Origin: CBFDBF01 sp050291465 | GTDB lineage: Bacteria; Pseudomonadota; Gammaproteobacteria; Chromatiales; Chromatiaceae | Assembly: GCA_050291465.1 (NCBI GenBank) | Contig: JBNKJV010000008.1 | Coordinates: 73,006 to 137,005, forward strand | Reading direction: 5' to 3' | Length of the DNA: 64,000 nt | In this document: piece after piece, positions 60,016 to 64,000 of the stretch | Layout: each line of letters begins with the position of its first letter | How positions within the stretch are numbered: the stretch's first letter is position 1 | Translations under genes and position numbers: made by a program | The notes under the pieces: model-generated | Seen by the model: the letters and a program-made list of their open reading frames with translations, nothing else | Database searches by the model: none | What the model was told of the DNA's origin: nothing

Positions 60016-60446
60016 GGGCCCAGGGATCAGGGCCGAGGGCCAAGGAGGGTGGGCAATGGATGCCCTGAAAAATCTGGAAGTTTGGAGAAGAGCGTGCAGG
60101 TTTTCCGCGGATGTCTACAGGCTGCTCGAGAGCTGCACGAATTTTGGATACCGGGATCAGCTTGGAAGGTCCGCGCTCTCCGTGGCGTCCAATATTGCTG
60201 AAGGGTACGGGCGCGAGGCAACACGAGAACGAACCTATCTTCTCAGAATCGCCAAGGGGTCTTGTGCGGAAGCCTGGACACAGCTTCTTATAGGCATCGA
60301 AGCCGGATTCATAGCAAAGAACGCCGGATTCCCGTTGACAGAGGAAGCAGATCAGATTTCAAGGATGATATTTGGGTTAATCGCCCATTTCGAACAAGAC
60401 CAAAGAGAAATCCTAGGCCCTAGGCCCTGATCCCTAGGCCCTGATT
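60016..60446. repeat. inverted-repeat cassette around the four-helix-bundle gene
   Basis: The gene is bracketed by agggatcagggcc-type sequence on the left (about 60016-60043) and its complement on the right (ggccctgatccct and repeats, about 60412-60442). These form a head-to-head inverted pair of roughly 25 bp with internal iteration of aggccct. The cassette lies between rpsI and tRNA-Gln. Confidence 0.6.
60056..60430 (+). CDS. four-helix-bundle protein (S23 / 23S rRNA intervening-sequence type)
   Basis: A 124-residue protein of the four-helix-bundle family first seen in 23S rRNA intervening sequences. Conserved pieces are NLEVWRRACRFSADVYRLLES, YRDQLGRSALSVASNIAEGYGRE (the family hallmark) and LRIAKGSCAEAWTQLLIGIEAGFI. 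Function is unknown; the fold suggests nucleic-acid or protein binding. Here it is not inside an rRNA gene but in an inverted-repeat cassette beside tRNA-Gln. The start at 60056 is chosen by family alignment; the open frame before it overlaps rpsI. Confidence 0.87.
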   Translation: MDALKNLEVWRRACRFSADVYRLLESCTNFGYRDQLGRSALSVASNIAEGYGREATRERTYLLRIAKGSCAEAWTQLLIGIEAGFIAKNAGFPLTEEADQISRMIFGLIAHFEQDQREILGPRP

Positions 60447-60447
60447 T

Positions 60448-60521
60448 TGGGGACTCGTCTAATGGCAGGACAGCGGACTCTGACTCCGTATGTGGAGGTT
60501 CGAATCCTCCGTCCCCAGCCA
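60448..60521 (+). tRNA. tRNA-Gln(CTG)
   Basis: A full cloverleaf: acceptor tggggac / gtcccca, D-arm with ctaatggcagg, anticodon stem gcgga / tccgt around loop ctctgac (anticodon CTG), T-arm ggaggttcgaatcctcc, discriminator G and encoded CCA. It decodes CAG. Confidence 0.95.
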
Positions 60522-60525
60522 AACA

Positions 60526-60563
60526 AACACATAAAGCCCGCTGAAGCGGGCTTTATGTGTTTT
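60526..60563 (+). terminator. terminator of tRNA-Gln
   Basis: A 16-base-pair perfect stem aacacataaagcccgc / gcgggctttatgtgtt with a tgaa loop, followed by tt. Given the length it also likely ends transcripts of rplM-rpsI and the cassette. Confidence 0.85.
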
Positions 60564-60590
60564 GGGGAGGGCGGGATGAGGCTCTCCACC

Positions 60591-60684
60591 GAGGTTCGAA
60601 AAAATCGCCGGGAGCGATTTTTCGCGACCGCAGGGAGCCCGGAGGGCGAGGCACAGGGATGGGCCGAGCAATCCTCCGTCCCCA
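60591..60684 (+). repeat. duplicated tRNA-Gln 3' segment split by a 69-bp insert
   Basis: gaggttcgaa (60591-60600) and aatcctccgtcccca (60670-60684) are copies of the tRNA-Gln T-arm and acceptor (60495-60504 and 60503-60517), sharing aa at the join. Between them is a 69-bp insert (60601-60669) whose left end is a hairpin, aaaatcgc / gcgatttt. The insert may be a REP-like unit placed into a tRNA-derived duplicate. Confidence 0.65.
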
Positions 60685-60789
60685 ACGGTGCGTGGTGGAA
60701 AGACGGCATACAGAATTCGCTATGAGCTTGACTCCCGAACCGCAGCTTTCTAACCTCCTTCATTTATTTTTAACCTGAACAGCAAGCCC

Positions 60790-62715
60790 ATGGGAAAGAA
60801 AAAAGGCGGGAGAAAGGCCGCTCAGCAGCCGGTGCAGGCCGATCCGCAGGAATTGCAACGCGCCTTCCAGCAGGCCGTCACTTATTTTCAGAGCGGGAGA
60901 CTGGCTGAGGCGGATACCATCTGCCGCAAGCTCCTGAAACAGATCCCGGGGTTGCCGGACGTACTGCATTTCCGCGGTCTTATCGCCTGTCGCTCGGGGG
61001 ATCCCCGAAAAGGCGCCAAACTTATTCGCGAGGCGGTGGAAGCCAATCCGGAGAACGCCGAATACCGGGTTAATCTGGGCAACGCCTGTCGCGAGATGGG
61101 TCGGGCCGACGAGGCCATCAGGCACTATAAAGCGGCCCTGAAGATACGGCCCGATATCCCCGAGCTTAGAAACGGATTGGGTGTCCTGTATAAGGATAAA
61201 GGGGATCCCGATGCCGCGGAGAAGGAGTTTCTGGAGGCGCTGCAACTGCGTCCCAACTTTGCCCAGGCGCACTACAACCTGGGCGCACTCTACCGGGAGC
61301 AGGAGCGCCAGGGTTCGGCCATAAAGCACTATCAGGAAGCGATCCGCTGCGATACCGGATTTACCGACGCCTATATCGCATTGGCGCAGATCTATAAAAA
61401 GCTGCACATTGCTGAGAAGGCGCTGCCGCTGTTTGAGGAGGCCCTGCGCCATCGGCCCGGCAACCACGGATTAATGTTCGAGTATGCCGGCATGCTGCAG
61501 GAGGCCGGACGCACCGAAGACGCACTGAATATTGGACAGCAGGCCCTGGAACTGGCACCGGAGGATGATCCCCCGACCTTCATGGCTATGGGGCAGATTC
61601 TGCTCAATGCGGGAAAACATGAAGAGGCCCTGGAGTTCAGCCGCAGGGTATTGGCGATCAATCCCGAATTGGTCGGGGTGTTCAGCAGTATTGCCAATGC
61701 CAGAAAGTTTCAGGAAGGGGATGCGGAAATCGCTGATATGGAGCAGGCCCTGGCGCGGGAAGGCCTGCCGGATGAGATCAAGGGAACGCTGCATTTTGCT
61801 TTAGGCAAGGTCTATAACGACTGCAAAAGATATGACGAGGCGTTCCAGCATTACGTCAACGGCAACAGCATTCGGCGCCAACGTATCGAGTATGCGCGGG
61901 ATAAACAGCAGGATGATTTTGATCGTCTCATGGCGTTTTTCGATGAACGCTTTTATGCCGAGCGCACTTATCCCGGACTCGAATCGGATTTCCCGATCTT
62001 TATCGTCGGCATGCCCCGTTCAGGTACCACTCTGACCGAGCAGATTCTGTCCAGTCATCCGCGGGTATTTGGTGCCGGTGAGCTGGGCGACGTGGGCCGC
62101 ATCGTTCGCCACCTGACCCGTTTGGCCGGCAAGGGCGATGAATACCCGGAAGCGTTGGCTGGTTTGGATGCGGATATCCTGGATGCCGTAAGCAACCGCT
62201 TTCTGGAGAATCTTCGTGCCTATGATCCGGATGTGCGCCACATTACCGACAAGATGCCGCACAATTTCATGCATCTCGGATTGATCGCCTACCTGTTGCC
62301 GAAGGCGCGGATCGTGCACTGCAGGCGTAATCCTCTGGACAACTGCATCTCCATCTTTTTTCAGAACTTCGAAGGCAAACATGCCTACAAATGGGACCTC
62401 GGCGACCTGGGACATTACTATCGTCTTTATGAAGGTCTCATGGGGCACTGGGAACGGGTGTTGCCCAACCCCATGTTCGAGGTGCGCTACGAGGAGATGG
62501 TGGCGGACCAGGAGAATCTCAGCCGTCAGTTGATCGATTTTTGCGGTCTGGAGTGGGATGACAACTGTCTGCAGTTCTACAAATCGGAACGTTCGGTGAA
62601 AACAGCCAGCCATTGGCAGGTGCGCCAGCCCATCTACAACACCTCAACTGAAAGATGGCGGCGGTATGAAAAGCATATCGCTCCTCTGATGGAGGCGTTG
62701 CGATGGCAGGGGTGA
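60790..62715 (+). CDS. TPR-repeat sulfotransferase
   Basis: A 641-residue two-part protein. The first about 360 residues are regular 34-residue tetratricopeptide repeats (e.g. ENAEYRVNLGNACREMGRADEAIRHYKAALKIRPD, FAQAHYNLGALYREQERQGSAIKHYQEA). The second part is a sulfotransferase: IFIVGMPRSGTTLTEQIL with the PAPS loop at 407-414, and the 3'-phosphate site VHCRRNPLDNCISIFFQNF. Such TPR-sulfotransferase fusions occur in many proteobacteria; the acceptor is unknown. A lysine-rich start MGKKKGGRKA precedes the repeats. Confidence 0.9.
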   Translation: MGKKKGGRKAAQQPVQADPQELQRAFQQAVTYFQSGRLAEADTICRKLLKQIPGLPDVLHFRGLIACRSGDPRKGAKLIREAVEANPENAEYRVNLGNACREMGRADEAIRHYKAALKIRPDIPELRNGLGVLYKDKGDPDAAEKEFLEALQLRPNFAQAHYNLGALYREQERQGSAIKHYQEAIRCDTGFTDAYIALAQIYKKLHIAEKALPLFEEALRHRPGNHGLMFEYAGMLQEAGRTEDALNIGQQALELAPEDDPPTFMAMGQILLNAGKHEEALEFSRRVLAINPELVGVFSSIANARKFQEGDAEIADMEQALAREGLPDEIKGTLHFALGKVYNDCKRYDEAFQHYVNGNSIRRQRIEYARDKQQDDFDRLMAFFDERFYAERTYPGLESDFPIFIVGMPRSGTTLTEQILSSHPRVFGAGELGDVGRIVRHLTRLAGKGDEYPEALAGLDADILDAVSNRFLENLRAYDPDVRHITDKMPHNFMHLGLIAYLLPKARIVHCRRNPLDNCISIFFQNFEGKHAYKWDLGDLGHYYRLYEGLMGHWERVLPNPMFEVRYEEMVADQENLSRQLIDFCGLEWDDNCLQFYKSERSVKTASHWQVRQPIYNTSTERWRRYEKHIAPLMEALRWQG

Positions 62716-63076
62716 CGGCGGTGTTTCCCTGCTGACGACACGGGGCGTGAACCCCTGTCCCGGAGTAAAAAAGTGCGTTGTTGGCGATTTCCCTCCAGCT
62801 GTTCGCGGCGGCAGCTCGGGCATTTCGCGGTAGAATGCGACCGGAACCTTAGGCTCTTTCGGGCTTCTATACGTACCACACTGTTTTAAAAAGATTTTTT
62901 AAGCGAATTTTTGGATTAGACTCGGCTGAGTGTGTCAAAAATACAACAATTTCCTTTCGCGTTGTTTTTTTGGAAAAAAAGTGTTGCATTGGGGTGCGGA
63001 CGGCACTATTATTAGCCACGCTAAGAGATTTAGCTACGCTAACCGATTTTTTAACCACAAGCGGGAGTTCACCTAC
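62716..63076 (+). other. 361-bp intergenic region before porin 7
   Basis: It contains no gene. The left part (62716-62870) has ordinary composition; the right part is AT-rich (62880-63060) and carries the porin 7 promoter and a roughly 60-base leader ending in gcgggag. I see no operator palindrome of the Crp type. Confidence 0.5.
62984..63012 (+). promoter_or_regulatory. strong sigma70 promoter of porin 7
   Basis: ttgcat (62984-62989) and tattat (63007-63012) are exactly 17 bp apart, with A/T-rich sequence upstream that could act as an UP element. The arrangement and the gtgttg lead-in resemble the porin 1 promoter at 8026-8055. Confidence 0.65.
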
Positions 63077-64000
63077 ATGAACAAAAAGCTTCTTACTGCA
63101 GCTGTTGCTGCTGCGATTGCCTCTCCGGCCGCCATGGCTGGTGATGTAACCATCTACGGCAAAGTGCACCTGGCTACCTCCAGCTACGACTCTGAAATCG
63201 ACTCCGGTGATGCCTGGGATATCTCCAGCCACGCCAGTCGTCTCGGTTTCAAGGGCACCGAAGATCTGGGCGGCGACCTGAAGGCCGTTTGGCAGATCGA
63301 GCTGGGCATCGACGCCTCTGATGACGAAGACGACGCCGAAGGTGGCAACACCGTCAACAACGCCGACGGCATCAGCTACCGTAACACCTTCGTCGGTCTC
63401 ACCGGCGGTTGGGGTACCGCGGTCATCGGCCGTCACGACACCCCGATGAAGATCTCCACCGGTGCGCTGGACATCTTCGGTGACACCATCGCTGACTACA
63501 ACAGCAACGGTGCTGACGATGAGCCTATGGGTGCCGGCAATATCGCCGCCATCAACATGGGCACCATGACCACTCATGTCGCTTCTGTTCCGCTGATGGG
63601 CGGGCAGGGCCTCGGCTTTGTTGACCTGCGCGTCGACCAGGCCATCGCCTACATCAGCCCGAGCTTCAACGGCCTGACCCTGGCTGCCGCTATCGTTCAG
63701 CCCGGTATGGACCGCACCACCGGTGCTTCCACCTCCGGTGACGGTTTCGCCGAAGCCTACTCCCTGGCCGCTCTGTACAGCAACGGTCCTTTCTTCGCTT
63801 CTTTCGCCTGGGAACGGGTCAACGAAGATCTGGTTGAAGAACTGCTGAACGCCAGTGCCACCGCTCAGTCCGTGCTGGACGACGACACCCGCTGGCGTCT
63901 GGGTCTGGGTTACACCGCCAACGGCATGCACGTCGGTTTTGTGTACGAAGATCAGGATCATCCGCTGGACGGTTTGGATGCCAAGCGCTGGCAGATCAGC
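63077..64000 (+). CDS. outer-membrane porin 7, cut by the window edge
   Basis: The first 308 codons of a seventh paralogue. Signal peptide MNKKLLTAAVAAAIASPAAMA, then GDVTIYGKVHLATSSYDSEIDSGDAWD. It differs from the array members at otherwise constant sites: GKVHLA for GQVHIA, GTEDLGG for GSEDLGG, AVWQIELGIDASDD, and STGALDIFGDTIADYN. Codons favour GCT/GGT/GTT forms over the GC-ending choices in porins 1-6, as in highly expressed genes. It has its own strong promoter and is probably the main porin of the cell. The C-terminus is not visible. Confidence 0.93.
   Translation, partial: MNKKLLTAAVAAAIASPAAMAGDVTIYGKVHLATSSYDSEIDSGDAWDISSHASRLGFKGTEDLGGDLKAVWQIELGIDASDDEDDAEGGNTVNNADGISYRNTFVGLTGGWGTAVIGRHDTPMKISTGALDIFGDTIADYNSNGADDEPMGAGNIAAINMGTMTTHVASVPLMGGQGLGFVDLRVDQAIAYISPSFNGLTLAAAIVQPGMDRTTGASTSGDGFAEAYSLAALYSNGPFFASFAWERVNEDLVEELLNASATAQSVLDDDTRWRLGLGYTANGMHVGFVYEDQDHPLDGLDAKRWQIS

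Noticed and set aside
62867..63961. Reverse-strand open frame opposite porin 7
   Set aside because: Same shadow pattern as for the other porins.

Overview
The window reads as chromosomal DNA of a free-living gammaproteobacterium. The evidence is a Crp protein that closely resembles the enterobacterial one, an E. coli-type speD, adjacent rplM-rpsI, a feoABC operon, rpe and gph on one strand, fairly high G+C with strong codon bias, and sigma70-like promoters. Nothing in the sequence fixes the genus. A sediment or marine (possibly sulfur-oxidising) lineage is only a guess from the porins, sulfotransferases and Feo system. I see no prophage, complete insertion sequence, CRISPR array or integrase; the accessory character comes from repeats, duplicated genes and small hairpin elements.

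Layout: 0.1-2.2 kb, minus-strand rpe / EVE protein / gph. 2.4-4.8 kb, a secreted alpha/beta hydrolase, a fructosamine-kinase-like enzyme and an HNH nuclease. 4.8-5.7 kb, an 885-bp gene-free stretch with a hairpin repeat and two DnaA-box-like sites, then priA. 8.1-15.8 kb, six tandem paralogous outer-membrane porins; a seventh, runs off the right edge at 63.1 kb. 16.0-18.6 kb, argS, a SPOR protein and a DUF2835 protein. 18.6-22.5 kb, feoABC (with a possible Fur box) and a methyltransferase. 22.8-28.9 kb, polyphosphate kinase 2, two 681-residue TPR-glycosyltransferase twins and an unrecognised exported protein with a strong terminator. 28.9-36.7 kb, a membrane methyltransferase-like protein, a PilZ protein, a 2-hydroxyacid dehydrogenase, a sulfotransferase, a 1285-residue FAD/Fe-S dehydrogenase and a DUF2919 protein. 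36.7-44.0 kb, mostly minus strand: ATP-grasp-like protein, transglutaminase / DUF58 / MoxR operon, an unknown protein, and an AI-2E exporter with a lipoprotein. 44.0-52.9 kb, a 106-bp hairpin element, TraB-family protein, TtcA-like tRNA thiolase, an RND efflux pair, QmcA/NfeD and Crp. 53.0-60.5 kb, OsmC, a DUF885 protein with an altered active-site motif, speD, a two-domain methyltransferase, a GlcF-like protein, rplM-rpsI, a four-helix-bundle gene in an inverted-repeat cassette, and tRNA-Gln(CTG). 60.8-64 kb, a TPR-sulfotransferase and porin 7.

Functionally, much of the window concerns the cell envelope: seven porins, an RND pump, two TPR-glycosyltransferases, two sulfotransferases, transglutaminase and SPOR proteins. 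The most unusual feature is the porin array. Three near-identical intergenic spacers, one intact terminator ending each of two blocks and one decayed terminator record how it grew by duplication, while sequence differences are concentrated in the same surface or constriction-loop positions. The next most interesting are the TPR-glycosyltransferase twins, the tRNA-Gln neighbourhood (a 69-bp insert splitting a duplicated tRNA 3' segment), and several hairpin repeats.
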